From the NCBI RefSeq assembly GCF_040412425.1, contig NC_089766.1:17093508-17157507 (forward strand): a stretch of 64,000 bases of DNA, given 5' to 3'. The notes under the pieces were generated by a model that was not told the DNA's origin, did not search any database, and worked only from the letters and a program-made list of their open reading frames with translations. This DNA is from Macrobrachium rosenbergii. Taxonomy: Eukaryota; Arthropoda; Malacostraca; Decapoda; Palaemonidae. A program made the translations under genes and the position numbers. This document shows, piece by piece, positions 1 through 12,339 of the stretch; position 1 is the first letter of the stretch, and each line of letters opens with the position of its first letter.

Positions 1-360
1 GGAGGGGGAGGGTGCTTTCAATGCGAGATGATTGGTTCAAGGTAGAAATGAACAGTCAAAGCTTCAGGAACCACCATTCAAAAGCAATGATTAAATCTGG
101 TGACGGGGAAAACATTTGACATAAGTAAATAGTTGATGGGGAAAAATATGCCTCTTTACAAAAGAAGAGTTTGAGATCATTTTTCATTACTCCATAATTA
201 AAAATATACCATGATCGTTGTAAATATCCATACAATTATTTCAAATGATTCTGATAAGTAACTAAACTTCAATATTACAAGAAATTCTTTTTTTCCGAAA
301 CTACCGATTGCTAAAAAGTGATAAACCTTCATCAAGAGAGTATCTGAACTGAATTGAATT
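1..360. other. gene-free AT-rich flank
   Basis: I see no ORF of coding character, no RNA gene and no recognisable repeat here. It borders the first family A copy. Confidence 0.6.
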
Positions 361-661
361 GAATATAGAATTTAGGCCAAAGGCCAAACACTGGGACCTA
401 GGAGGTCATTCGGCGCTGAAACGGCGATTGACAGTAAAAGCTTTGAAAGGCGTAACAGGAGGAAAACCTCGCAGTTGCACTATGAATCAATTGTTAGGAG
501 AGGCTGAAAGTAAAATAGAAGAAAGAGAATATGAAAGGAGGTTCAGTAAAAGGAACTAAAGGAGTTGCAGCTAGGCGCCGAAGGCACGCTGCAAAGAACC
601 TTAAGTAACGCCTTCAGTGCACCGCATGAGGTGCACTGACGGCACTAACCCCCTACGGGAG
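361..661 (+). repeat. SINE-like repeat, family A, copy 1
   Basis: It starts GAATATAGAATTTAGGCC and ends at CCCCCTACGGGA. Between them lie the blocks shared by all copies: GGCCAAAGGCCAA, AACAGGAGGAAAACCT, a purine-rich GAAAGAGAATATGAAAGGAGG block and a small palindrome TGCACCGCATGAGGTGCA near the 3' end. Other copies sit at 8806, 9190, 12757 (reverse), 29689 (interrupted) and 33043 (reverse). The 66-codon ORF inside is a by-product of the repeat. No clear A/B box was found, so the origin (tRNA, LINE 3' end or other) is open. Confidence 0.8.
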
Positions 662-895
662 GCTTTTTCGGTAAACGCAGAGGTAACATTATTATACTTA
701 GGTACGAAATAAACTCAATTACAAACTTTAATAAATAATAATACAATCTTATGGGAAAATCCTGGCGAGTTCATCTGATTGCATGATAGCAACAACTTAA
801 AGATCTATAAAAAAAAAAAATACCTTAAGAAGGCTCCGCCCGAGACGACCTTGCCCAGGCAGCCAATCATAATTCAGCACTGATCAAGACCCCCC

Positions 896-903
896 TATAA
901 ATA
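896..903 (+). promoter_or_regulatory. TATA-like box
   Basis: TATAAATA sits in a locally GC-rich context, 50-70 bases upstream of the hammerhead-like motif. It could be the internal promoter of a decayed retroelement, or chance in AT-rich DNA. Confidence 0.2.
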
Positions 904-947
904 CCGATCTGAGCGCCTTGTTCCTCCAGATCCTTCTCAGCCACGTC

Positions 948-983
948 CCGAGGATGACCATCGAGCTGGTCGAAACATGTCGA
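948..983 (+). other. degenerate hammerhead-like motif
   Basis: CCGAGGA is followed by a GACC/GGTC stem (956-959 with 968-971), then GAAAC (972-976) and ATGTCGAC. This follows the order core, stem II, GAAA of the hammerheads carried by Penelope-like elements, but the CUGAUGA core differs at two key positions, so it would not be an active ribozyme. The match may be chance. Confidence 0.2.
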
Positions 984-1533
984 CGGCACCTGAACTAGGA
1001 TAAGAACCAGAATCCAGACCACCGAACGAGACCACGGAGGAATCCACGGATTTCTGATTGAGTATTTCAATAAAACTAAAAATAAATCTCGCATTCCACC
1101 CGTCCTTTTCCAACATGAATATCGGCCAGTTGCTGACCAACATCGCTGAGCCCGAAAAGCGAATCATAAGGAAAACGGAAAAGATCCTGTATAAGATAAA
1201 TTTGCAAAGTACAGCCATCTTTTTTAACAAGACATGTTTGCATAACAACTGAGCACGTCAGCGGTTTACACGCCCAGGGAAGATTATTAAGGAAACCAAC
1301 ATGTTAAAGGTTAAACAGCATAGTGCATTACTTGCTCTAGAATATCTATAAATATTATACTCGAACTTTTTTGTTTAATGAAGCGAAAATATAATACAAA
1401 TGTAGTATAAATCTAAATAAACCTTGATAGCATAAACTAATTTACTTATTCCATACGCGTCTCTATACCCTGAAAAACCTAACCTGAAAAACACTGTTTA
1501 CCCGAGTTTTTATAACAAATAAAACAAGTAAAA

Positions 1534-1926
1534 AATACGCCGAAGTTTCTCCGGCGCAATCGAGTTTTCTGTACAGCCGCTACAGCGTATACTCTAGGCC
1601 ACCGATAACAGATCTATCTTTCGGTGGTCTCGGTATAATACTGTATGAGCCGCTGCACATGAAACTTTAACCACGACACGGTGGTGACCTATCCTATATC
1701 GTCGCCAGAAGCACGATTATGGCTAACTTTAACCTTAAATGAAATAGAAACTACTGAGGCTAGAGGGCTGCAATTTGGTATGTTTGACGATTGGAGGGTG
1801 GATGATCAACATAGCAATTTGCAGCCCTCTAGCCTTAGTAGTTTTTAAGATCTGAGGGCGGACAGAAAAAGTGCGGACGGACAGACAAAACCGGCACAAT
1901 AGTTTTCTTTTACAGAAAACTAAAAA
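1534..1926 (+). repeat. Family C hairpin-chain repeat, copy 1
   Basis: It begins AAAAATACGCCGAAG and ends TACAGAAAACTAAAAA. Successive self-complementary blocks are: CGCCG...CGGCG at the 5' end; a CCACCGA...TCGGTGG type stem; a long imperfect palindrome centred near 1797 with arms around GGCTAGAGGGCTGCAATTT; and a subterminal pair GTTTTCTGTA / TACAGAAAAC. No coding capacity is seen. It behaves like a non-autonomous mobile element, class unknown. Confidence 0.75.
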
Positions 1927-2243
1927 GGGCTCGAATTTAAAAAATATACCTTACAACAGCGAATTTCCGGGCCATCTTGTTAATGACAGCATAATGGTCG
2001 AGCGTTTTATCGGTCACTGGACCATTCCTTTCCGCTGAAACTATGTTAACGACGGCTAATTGGCGATAATATTTGCCCCCGTAATATTCGTTAAGCCGCT
2101 AATGACTGACGACAACTGATGGAGCCTATATGATCATTGTGAATGATTAGCTGTGGATGACAAATTGGCAGGCATTCCGCAACTTTTCTCTATAACTTGC
2201 AATTGAGTGACAAACTCTTCAGCAAAATGCCCGTGTCACCCAC

Positions 2244-2245
<2 letters not shown>
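1927..2245. other. gene-free, nothing recognised
   Basis: Unique sequence between the family C copy and a CT microsatellite; no ORF or repeat that I can support. Confidence 0.6.

Positions 2246-2308
<63 letters not shown>
2246..2308. repeat. (CT)n microsatellite
   Basis: Uninterrupted CT tract of about 62 bases. The ORFs across it on both strands are low-complexity translations. Confidence 0.98.
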
Positions 2309-2312
<4 letters not shown>

Positions 2313-2459
2313 CCTGTAACCTGTTGGTTCGAATCCTGTCACAGAAGAGAAAAGCCTATTCGTTGTTTCCCGCACAGATATCGGTTTGCAGGGATAAACG
2401 GATTCAAAGAAATATATGCGGGAAGATGAGAAGCCCAGGTAATAGTGGCTATTAAATAC

Positions 2460-2971
<512 letters not shown>

Positions 2972-3037
<66 letters not shown>
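2972..3037. repeat. (AAT)n microsatellite
   Basis: About 22 TAA units; source of the poly-Asn and poly-Tyr ORFs. Confidence 0.98.
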
Positions 3038-3038
<1 letters not shown>

Positions 3039-3165
3039 TGTTTCTACGCCATTTAATTTGCATAGTCATTCCTATTTGTAAGATGAATAGAGAAACCTCT
3101 ATACAAATGAAATCCCGTAGACACAGCTATTAATTTCAACGTTACCGCCCTCAGAGAAGGTCTCA

Positions 3166-3166
<1 letters not shown>

Positions 3167-3227
<61 letters not shown>

Positions 3228-3228
3228 C
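3167..3228. repeat. (AAT)n microsatellite
   Basis: About 20 TAA units; the poly-Leu ORF on the minus strand comes from it. Confidence 0.98.
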
Positions 3229-3469
3229 TTAATGAACACTTAGATGCAATCAATACAGCATGACTGAAGAAAAACCTTCAAAGCCATGGTACTACTGTAT
3301 ATCGAAATAGTAATAATAAAAGATAACAGACGAAGCCGTAAGAGTAATAGGATTTGGGAAGAGATAACGAGCAAAGGCTTTAAGAGCAAATTGGAGGGGG
3401 TGTAATACCCTACCCTCTAAAAGGCTGCCGTTTCACCCGTAAAACTTAATTACTGTATAAGACGTGCCG

Positions 3470-3893
3470 ACAAAGATTCTGAAGAATAAAACCACTATCA
3501 TTGCTTTTGAGATATTGAGGGGAAAATGCTGAACTACTTACTCTTAAACTGACCCGTGACCTTTAAAAATAAGTCAGGGTAGGACAAAATATATCGTTGG
3601 AGAAATAACTGCCAACCCTTTAAGTACCTGCCTACCAAGTTTCAACAAAATAAAAGACATAAAATCCTGAACTCTATACTGACAAGTGAAAATACTTTAG
3701 TTTAAGGGTAAAAAGTATATCTTAAACGGCACCTTCGACCACAGCGTTAAATTCCGAAGAATGAAGACCTATCTGCAATAGTTTCTGAGAACAGAGGAAA
3801 ATTCTAATATTTCAAAATTTATACTGACTGGTGACTTTGAAAAATAAGCAGAGATAAGAAATATTTAAGGATAATTGCAAATTGCCTAGGTAT
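3470..3893. repeat. diverged tandem repeat
   Basis: Two diverged copies of one block can be aligned by eye. ATTCTGAAGAATAA ... ACTGACCCGTGACC...AAAAATAAG (from about 3476) recurs as ATTCCGAAGAATGA ... ACTGGTGACTTTGAAAAATAAG (from about 3751). The unit is roughly 270 bases and AT-rich. The foldback element begins exactly where the second copy ends. Confidence 0.4.
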
Positions 3894-4973
3894 CTATACT
3901 AGGTTTTTTTTCCATCAGTCCACCCGCCTGCGGTGCTCGCGCATGGTAACACTGCGTCCCGGGCTTTAAATAGTTACGCTATGGGTAAGTTTTAGATAAA
4001 TAAAAGGATATCTGGGTGTACATTTTGCAACTGAAAAGTGTTTTAATAATTTACTGTATGCGAATTACACCGTTAATATTCGAAATAGGATATTGTTATT
4101 ATTGTTGAATGTAAGCCAGACACAGTGGCGGGAAAACTGCTTCTCTTGCTGTTCACTACGGCAAGACGTCAACTTTATTGGACCACACCTACTCTGCTAC
4201 TAAGCTACGTGTTACTTCATATCGTATCTGGCTAAAACGCACTTTATAAAAATTAATAGCAGAGTAGGTGTCGTCCAATAAAACTGACATCTTGCCGTAG
4301 TGAACAGCGAGAGAAGCAATTTTCCCGCCACTGCATCTTGCTTACATTCAACAATAATTACAATATCCTATTTGAACATTAACGGTGTAATTCGCATACA
4401 GTAAATTATTAAAACACTTTTCAGTTGCAAATGTACACCCGGATATCCTTTTATTTACCTAAAACTTACACATATAAGTTTTTCCATCTGTCCACCCGCC
4501 TGTGGTGCTCGCGCATGGTAACACTGCGTCCTGGACTTTAAATATTTACGCTATGGGTAAGTTTTAGGTAAATAAAAGGATATCCGGGTGTACATTTTGC
4601 AACTGAAAAGTGTTTTAATAATTTACTGTATGCGAATTACACCGTTAATATTCGAAATAGGATATTGTTGTTATTGTTGAAATGTAATAATAATAATAAT
4701 AATAATAGTAATTTCGCTACATAAAATCAATACATTATTGTTGCCGTAGTGAAGAGCGTTAGAAGCAATTTTCCCGCCACTGCGTCTGGCTGTTCCATTC
4801 GCCACCCCGAAAAGGCAGCTTACATTCAACACTTTTCAGTTGCAAATGTACACCCAGATATCCTTTTATTTACCTAAAACTTACACACAGCGTAACTATT
4901 TAAAGCCCAGGACGCAGTGTTACCATGCGCAAGCACCACAGGCGGGTGTACAGATGGAAAAAACCAAGTATAG
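3894..4973. mobile_element. foldback element with nested inverted repeats
   Basis: The outer arms are complementary: 3894-~4060 (CTATACTAGGTTTTTTTTCC..., CACCCGCCTG, CGCATGGTAACACTGCGTCC) pairs with ~4826-4973 read in reverse (ending GGAAAAAACCAAGTATAG). An inner inverted repeat joins about 3977-4190 to 4262-4485, with about 70 bases of spacer. A further partial arm at 4486-4690 repeats the left arm in direct orientation, with a short AAT run at 4685-4707. No ORF is convincing. This is non-autonomous, with at least two rounds of nesting. Confidence 0.8.
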
Positions 4974-4997
4974 TTATCGAGTTTCATCAGTATCAGA

Positions 4998-4999
<2 letters not shown>

Positions 5000-5053
<54 letters not shown>
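5000..5053. repeat. (AAT)n microsatellite
   Basis: About 18 TAA units immediately right of the foldback element. Confidence 0.97.
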
Positions 5054-5110
5054 TTAAAATCCGAGTGGATCTTCTTTGTCCTCCCCAGGGTGACAGTACG
5101 GGAGACGTGG

Positions 5111-5275
5111 CACAGCTACCCCCTGCAAACCGGTTTGTCCGCCCTGGGTAGGGATGGATAGGTAGGGGAACGGGAAGGTAGGGGAGGCATCCACCCTCCT
5201 CCTGCAAACCTGTTTGTCCATCCCGGGTGGGGGCAGGGTAGGTAGGGGGTCGATAGGGTAGGGGTGGCAACAACG
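5111..5275. repeat. GC-rich tandem duplication, ~80-bp unit
   Basis: Two adjacent units share CTGCAAACCGGTTTGTCC / CTGCAAACCTGTTTGTCC, then a G-rich stretch with repeated GGTAGGG, each ending GTAGGGG(A/T)GGCA. The overlapping ORFs are the repeat read in several frames. Confidence 0.7.
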
Positions 5276-5497
5276 CCGGGTTCCAATGCGCGTAGCGTGC
5301 GCCAACAAGCTCGCAATAATAATAATAATCAGTGGTGAAATCAGTGATATTTGAAAGGTCATTTGACAATGAGGTTAATGATGGTTTTATTTAGGCGATA
5401 GGTGAATACAGTCTGATTCAAGAGTTCTCTGAAAACCTACGGGAACGCAATTACACTTTTACCAAGAATAAGTTTCTATTTAAAAAAGACGGACAGT

Positions 5498-5498
<1 letters not shown>

Positions 5499-5529
<31 letters not shown>

Positions 5530-5549
5530 TAATAATAATAATAATAATT
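5499..5549. repeat. (AAT)n microsatellite, interrupted
   Basis: AAT units with one A-rich interruption, abutting the hairpin at 5546. Confidence 0.95.
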
Positions 5550-5714
5550 AAAAGCCACAGCAGAGTTAAAAATGTATTTATGCACAGAGTTAAAAATGAT
5601 AAGGAGAGACTTTTCAGATATTACCCCGGATCCCTCATCAGTAGGACTGAAGAGGGATAAGTAGTATCTGAAAGTCTCTCCTTATCATTTTTAACTCTAC
5701 TGTGGCTTTTAATT
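5546..5714. repeat. long hairpin (MITE-like)
   Basis: AATTAAAAGCCACAGCAGAG at the left is complementary to CTCTACTGTGGCTTTTAATT at the right. Inside, AAAAATGATAAGGAGAGACT pairs with AGTCTCTCCTTATCATTTTT. A short internal duplication of CAGAGTTAAAAATG lies in the left arm. AAT microsatellites lie on its left and about 40 bases to its right. Confidence 0.8.
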
Positions 5715-5754
5715 CTCGATATTATAGCCTCGTTACAGGGGTTCCTTGATTCAA

Positions 5755-5777
5755 ACAACAACAACAACAACAACAAC

Positions 5778-5833
<56 letters not shown>
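5755..5833. repeat. (AAC)n(AAT)n compound microsatellite
   Basis: About 8 AAC units change to AAT by a single base; source of the poly-Leu minus-strand ORF. Confidence 0.97.
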
Positions 5834-5834
<1 letters not shown>

Positions 5835-5898
5835 GAAACAAATCTACAGTTATACATGGGTAAATGTGTGTACCCATATATAACTGTGGATTTGTTTC
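5835..5898. repeat. 64-base hairpin
   Basis: GAAACAAATCTACAGTTATA and TATAACTGTGGATTTGTTTC form nearly perfect arms around a CATGGGTA...TACCCATA inner stem. AAT tracts lie on both sides. Confidence 0.8.
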
Positions 5899-5932
5899 TC
5901 TATTTCAAGACTCATGCTACTATGAATATTTT

Positions 5933-5933
<1 letters not shown>

Positions 5934-5992
<59 letters not shown>
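5934..5992. repeat. (AAT)n microsatellite
   Basis: About 19 AAT units right of the 64-base hairpin. Confidence 0.97.
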
Positions 5993-5993
<1 letters not shown>

Positions 5994-6502
5994 AAAGAAA
6001 AAAATAATACTAACCTATCCACACAAACAAACGCTATGAAGTAATGGTGAATCAGCGAATCTATAAATTTCATGCATGCAAGCAAGCATTGCTTGTGTGC
6101 ACTACACAACATAAAAATCGTATATGGTGTGCTCCCTTTATCTATGAAATACTATGAAATTTCAACTTTATCAAAAAAAAAAAATCAGCAAAATGCAACT
6201 TTCTAACACCCTCAAGGGTCATATATTGAATAAAATCCGCCTTTTTATGCAACGGTCTTTTGGAATTTCCCCTTTAAAAAGCAAAGTGGAAAATATTCTT
6301 GATTAAAGCTATATAAATCTCTAATGCATAAAAAGACGCTAAATTTATAAGATACTTAACTGCGGACAACTATGTTCTCTCGAGTCACAGACGTATGATA
6401 AATTACCTCTTTTTCGGGAAGGAACCCGCTTTTAAAAAGGATTTTACATAAACTTGGGGTTTTTGCAAATCTCTGTAATTCAACTAAGCCAGGGGATATT
6501 TC

Positions 6503-6505
<3 letters not shown>
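5993..6505. other. gene-free AT-rich stretch
   Basis: No ORF, repeat family or RNA gene that I can support. Confidence 0.6.

Positions 6506-6549
<44 letters not shown>
6506..6549. repeat. (CT)n microsatellite
   Basis: CT tract of about 44 bases; pairs with a second one 64 bases on. Confidence 0.97.
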
Positions 6550-6552
<3 letters not shown>

Positions 6553-6610
6553 CCAGTGATACCGAAAATTAATTTCCACCTCTCTTCTACAAACCTCAAA
6601 ATTAAATCTG

Positions 6611-6613
<3 letters not shown>

Positions 6614-6676
<63 letters not shown>
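6614..6676. repeat. (CT)n microsatellite
   Basis: CT tract of about 63 bases. Confidence 0.97.
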
Positions 6677-6679
<3 letters not shown>

Positions 6680-7095
6680 AGACATAAGTCATGAATTGAA
6701 AAGAACTTCTAATCTGATTCCTGCTAAAGTATCAACCTACAATGTTTAACTTTAAAAAGATATTATAAAATAAGACAATTAACATGACAAAGATAAAGTT
6801 TAACGCTTGAATGAGTGTTTCGTCAGCCAAACCGAATTATAAAAACAGTAAAACTAGGGTGGACGGATTGAGGGGCGTTTATATTTTAAGGGAAAACAAA
6901 TTTCAGAATTAAAAATGAATAAACCGAACATTTGTCGATAGAAAGTTGTATTTCATTTATGCAGAGCGTGATTGAAATCCCTCGCGTCGCAAAACATATG
7001 ATTCATTGACAGTTGCTCCAAAGCATTTAGCAGAGTTTACCATTAATAGTTGGACGGCAGTTTGCCAGTTCAGACGATACTAAACTTTTTTTTTT
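6677..7095. other. gene-free, nothing recognised
   Basis: AT-rich unique sequence without a supportable feature. Confidence 0.6.
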
Positions 7096-7096
7096 A

Positions 7097-7180
<84 letters not shown>
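7096..7180. repeat. (TTA)n microsatellite
   Basis: About 28 TTA units, the complement of the AAT tracts to the left. Confidence 0.98.
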
Positions 7181-7494
7181 GGAGGTCATAATATGCATAC
7201 ATTCTCATGAACCAAGCAGAGGCCAAATGAGGGAAAAGTACTCTATTAATAAAACCTATAAAAATACAAGTACTAACTTGATTTAATCATTTTATAGACC
7301 GTTTCTTCCTATCTGGCAGTAAATATCCCCAGCCGACATCACAGAAGTTGAATCTTGCTTCTGATTGGGAGATGCATCAGGACTGTAACCTCTGGTGGTT
7401 GGTGAAAAACAAGAGCTTCCGCCAATCACGATTAGCCTTGTCGATATCGACTGCGAATATTTACCGTCAGCTTAAAAAAAAATTTTTTTTAATG
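7181..7494. other. gene-free, nothing recognised
   Basis: Contains a 69-codon ORF that runs into the family C copy and has no recognisable similarity. Confidence 0.6.
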
Positions 7495-7873
7495 AAAAAT
7501 ACGCCTAAGTTTCTTCGGCGCAATCGAGTTTTCTATACAGAGTATAATGCTGTTTGAAACTCTCAGCTACGGCCCATGAAACTCTCAGCCGCGGTCCATG
7601 AAACTTTCAGACCCGGTGGTGGCTTGTGTTGTTGGCACCTATAGCGGTGCCAGACGCGCAATCATGGCAAAATTTAACCTTGAATAAAATAAAAACTATT
7701 GAGGCTAGAGGGCTTCAATTTGGTTATGTTTGATGATTGGAGCGTGGATGATCAACATACAATTTGCAGCCCTCTAGCCTCAGTAGTTTTTCAGATCAGA
7801 GGGAGGACAGAAAAAGTGCGGACGGACAGACAAAAAGACATCTCAATAGTTTTCTTTCACAGAAAACTAAAAA
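7495..7873 (+). repeat. Family C hairpin-chain repeat, copy 2
   Basis: The same ends and central palindrome as copy 1. This copy lacks the CCACCGA/TCGGTGG hairpin and instead has a ~23-base unit (CATGAAACTCTCAGCCGCGG type) three times in a row. The 63-codon ORF at 7699 only reads through the palindrome. Confidence 0.75.
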
Positions 7874-7965
7874 GGAGCAACAGACAATAAACGATAACAT
7901 TCACACGAAATCAAGCTGAGCTTGAAACTAAAACAAATTCTTCCTATAAGTTAAACACCATAATC

Positions 7966-8205
7966 AACTAACCTTTTCAAGATTAGTTAGTTAAATATGG
8001 CAACCAAATGATTACTCGGGTGAGAAACCGTAAGTAATTTTGACATGAAATTAATAAATTATTGTAACAAATTTACTAATTAACCTTCCCAAAATCAGTT
8101 AGTTAAATAAGGCAACCAAATAACTCGGCTTGGAAAACATAAGTGATTTTAACATTAAATCCCTTTAACAAAATTATCGTAAACTATAATGGAATAAATC
8201 GAATG
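7966..8205. repeat. diverged tandem duplication, ~115-bp unit
   Basis: TTAGTTAGTTAAATATGGCA...ACTCGG...AAACCGTAAG and CAGTTAGTTAAATAAGGCA...ACTCGG...AAACATAAG are successive copies of one AT-rich unit. Confidence 0.6.
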
Positions 8206-8805
8206 TTTGCTACAAATTAAAATAAAAAAAGCTTCATATTTATCCACTGCTAAGACTGAGGAAGAAATTAAATAACTGACCGCGTAGAGATTTGAACTCT
8301 CTCACCTTTGAAGTATACTTGACACATGTCTTCGATTCGAACACTAGAAAAGGCTTTTGATCTGTCAAGTAACGTATTATGCCGACCCAGGCAAAGCGAG
8401 TGTGAGTTCAGAGGCCTAGGCTTAATTGGACAAGTTCATATAACTCGAACAGAATGCGATTCGAGGAGTGAAAATATCTCGTTCTTAAGGCTTCAATAAT
8501 ATTTGAGAAACAGGTGGATTTAAACTTCCTTGTAGATTAAACAGCGGTGACTCAATGCCTGCCCGTATTTAGCTAAGTCTCCCTATACATGAATCAACAC
8601 TAGAAATTGACAACTAAGCGTTTTTTTTCATCATTCTTCTCAGTATGGGAAGGATTTTTCAATACGTTTAAAGGTAAACATTGAAGAGCAATGGGCACTA
8701 CAATGGCAATATAATTACCCAGGTGAAGAAAGAGAACCGTCATTTATCACACAGAAAGGAATAAGGGGTACTTATTTGAGATTGGCTACTTTCTTGGAAT
8801 ACACT
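8206..8805. other. gene-free, nothing recognised
   Basis: No gene is supported. A stretch near 8285-8345 resembles tRNA T-arms on the minus strand, but no cloverleaf folds. Confidence 0.5.
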
Positions 8806-9058
8806 GGAATATAAAATTAGGCCAAAGGCCAAACGCTGGGGTCGATGAGGTCACTCAGCGTTGAAAATAATGTTGAAACAATTGTTAGGTGAAGATGGGA
8901 AGCAAGACAGCAGAAGAAAATATGAACGGAGGTACAGTAAAAGGAATGAAATGGGTTGCAACTAGGGGCCGGAAAGATGCTGCAAAGAACCTCAAGTAAT
9001 GCCTACAGTACGCGGCGTGCGATGCACTAAAGGCACTAACCCCCTACGGGGGGGGTGG
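8806..9058 (+). repeat. SINE-like repeat, family A, copy 2
   Basis: GGAATATAAAATTAGGCC to CCCCCTACGGGGGG. It lacks the middle block (AACAGGAGGAAAACCT) present in copy 1. A second copy follows 131 bases later in the same orientation. Confidence 0.75.
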
Positions 9059-9189
9059 GGTTTACATTCTTGGCACGAGCTGCTGCTGCAAATCACAAGA
9101 AATGAATGCTACCTTCACAGTGACAAAAGCATTTTATCAACTAAATTTTCCACTGAAAATGCAACTTTATTGTTGAATTGCATTGAACT

Positions 9190-9491
9190 GAATATAGAAT
9201 TTAGGCCAAAGGCCAAGTACTGGGATCTATAAGGCCATTCAGCGCTGAAACGGAAACCGACAGTAAAATCTTTGAAAGATGTAACAGGAGGAAAACTTCT
9301 CAGTTGCACCATGAATCTATTGTTAGGAGAAGGTGGAAAGTAAGACGGAAGAAAGAGAATACGAAGGGAGGCACAGTAAAAGGAACTAAAGGGACTGCAG
9401 CTAGGGACCGAAGCGACGCTGCAAAGAACCTTAAGTAATGCCAACAGCGCACCGCATGAGGTGCACCGACAACCCTAACCCCTACGGGGAA
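9190..9491 (+). repeat. SINE-like repeat, family A, copy 3
   Basis: Full-length copy from GAATATAGAATTTAGGCC to CCCCTACGGGG, with all shared blocks. The minus-strand ORFs at 9115 and 9300 are this repeat read backwards. Confidence 0.8.
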
Positions 9492-10280
<789 letters not shown>

Positions 10281-10283
<3 letters not shown>

Positions 10284-11663
10284 TCGCCAAAAAAAAATCA
10301 GGTGACCTCAGAAAGTAAGTCGACTGCCACGGTCATATCTATCCATCAATTTCTGATTCAAAAAAAGGTGGAAATTTCCGCTTCAAGTTCACGTTACAAA
10401 TTTTCACACAATGTCCATTAACTTCACAGTTGCACCATTCACTCATATTGCGTGCGCTTTCGTGCTTTCCAATGATAAAATTTTATCTAAGACCCAAAAA
10501 CTTTATCAGTGTTTCTAATACTTGGCATACATGTAGCCCACCAACATCATTATTAACATAACTAATTTTTTAAAATTATTAACCTAAAAAGACCAACTAT
10601 ACAACTTATTTTATGATAATATTAAGTCATATCTAACATCCCTACAACTTTATAAAATACTGTTATTGCTTGCCCTACCGAAATTATGCAAACTTCAGCG
10701 ACAACTTTCAAGCAGATTTTATTCCCATTCTCTTAATGGCCAAACTGCTTCGAAGAACACTCATCAATCTAGTCATTTGTTTAAATATGCCATTAGTTTG
10801 TACCTCTTCACTAACCACATATTCACTAATCCATTTCATACAATAGTCATAATCTATGAAATACATTACTCACACTAAGGCCTAAACAATCCTCGTATGA
10901 ATTACGAATGTTTCAGTGCTAATATGCATCAGCATAACTGTCATACATACACTGTGCTGAATTCCTAAAACAATATACCATTCTTTTTCCATTTCCTAAG
11001 CAAAATAAGACATCAGTTTTGACCGTCTCAGGTTTTCCTTGCATGAAAATAACTTGGTACATAGAATCCAGATACACGAACACATGCACAGCACAGAAGA
11101 TTTAACCCATCTCAGTTATCACTTAAATGAAAATTACCTGTTACACATATCCCAGACACACACACACACATACAATACACACAGAAGATTTAACCTAATT
11201 AGCGTTGAACTTGTATATAAAAACAAATCGGAATGCCTGCATTAAACTGGGCACTTCCAACATTCTCTCTTCAATAGAAAAAAGAAAAAAAAACAGCCTA
11301 ATGCCGCACCGATCATTTGCATTTAACAATAGCCGAGTTCAAATAATTCATCAGTGCTAATGACTGGATAATAGCTGTGGGCATGAATAATCGCATAATA
11401 ACAGTAATGATAACGGCGTAATTGTAAGTTATTGTTGCCAAATCGATTTCAGTGGGAGTTTTAACAAAGCTTATTTTCTCTCTCGTACACTGACTTTTTT
11501 TCTCACATACCAACCTAATTATTCTCTCTATCTCTCTCTCTCTTACACCCTGATTAGCCTTAGTGTGTCTCTTTCTCACACACACACACACACACACATA
11601 CACATTCATGTGCTAGCCTAATTTTCAATCACACACACATACTGGCCTCATGATTATGTTACC

Positions 11664-11666
<3 letters not shown>
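10281..11666. other. gene-free AT-rich stretch
   Basis: Three ORFs of 68-98 codons lie here with no recognisable domain. Short CA and CT runs occur from 11155 onward. I see no repeat family. Confidence 0.55.

Positions 11667-11716
<50 letters not shown>
11667..11716. repeat. (CT)n microsatellite
   Basis: CT tract of about 50 bases, flanked by short CA runs on both sides. Confidence 0.97.
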
Positions 11717-11719
<3 letters not shown>

Positions 11720-11911
11720 CACACTGAACAACCTCTAGTGTCTCACAAAGAATGACCTAATTATCTCTCTCTCTCTCACACACACACACGTGCTAACCTA
11801 ATTTTCAAACTCACAGAAAGAGACTGACCTATTGATTCTATACACTGTAGCTTCCATTTACTGAATCAAGTTTTAGAATAAAACGTGCTAAGCCCTTTTG
11901 TTTCGGTCAAG

Positions 11912-11913
<2 letters not shown>

Positions 11914-11978
<65 letters not shown>
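11914..11978. repeat. (CT)n microsatellite
   Basis: CT tract of about 65 bases. Confidence 0.97.
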
Positions 11979-11980
<2 letters not shown>

Positions 11981-12127
11981 CTAATTATGAAGTGCACTGT
12001 TGTATGATTTTATGACTGATGTGAAAAATCTGGACTTTGTGCAACAGCCTTATTGATAGACGTCTATGCAAATCCACCCAGGAGCATTAAAAACTTAAAA
12101 AAAAAAAAAAAAATCCTTAATGGGATG

Positions 12128-12251
12128 CACTAGCGGATACAGGGTGGGGTTGGGGTTGGGCACCTGGGCTGAAAAATAATAATATTGAAGATTTAGCTCA
12201 TAATAACATAAGAAATATAAAAATGGGAAAAATAAAAGCTTGATTAAAGAA

Positions 12252-12339
<88 letters not shown>

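Larger units (their letters stand above)
662..1533. other. gene-free stretch with a TATA-like box and a hammerhead-like motif
   Basis: No gene is supported. The ORFs on both strands at 867-1252 overlap each other and resemble nothing I know. The only structured piece is 890-990, described separately; the rest is AT-rich unique sequence. Confidence 0.5.

Noticed and set aside
1534..1926. Hammerhead ribozyme in family C (CTGTATGAG...GAAAC)
   Set aside because: All four copies lack a proper CUGAUGA core (copies 1, 3 and 4 have an extra base in it), so the resemblance is not supported.
2972..3228. CRISPR-like array of short repeats
   Set aside because: Simple AAT microsatellites without spacers, in a eukaryotic context.
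8281..8345. tRNA-like T-arm sequences (minus strand GAGAGTTCAAATCTC)
   Set aside because: No matching acceptor, D-arm or anticodon arm could be assembled into a cloverleaf.
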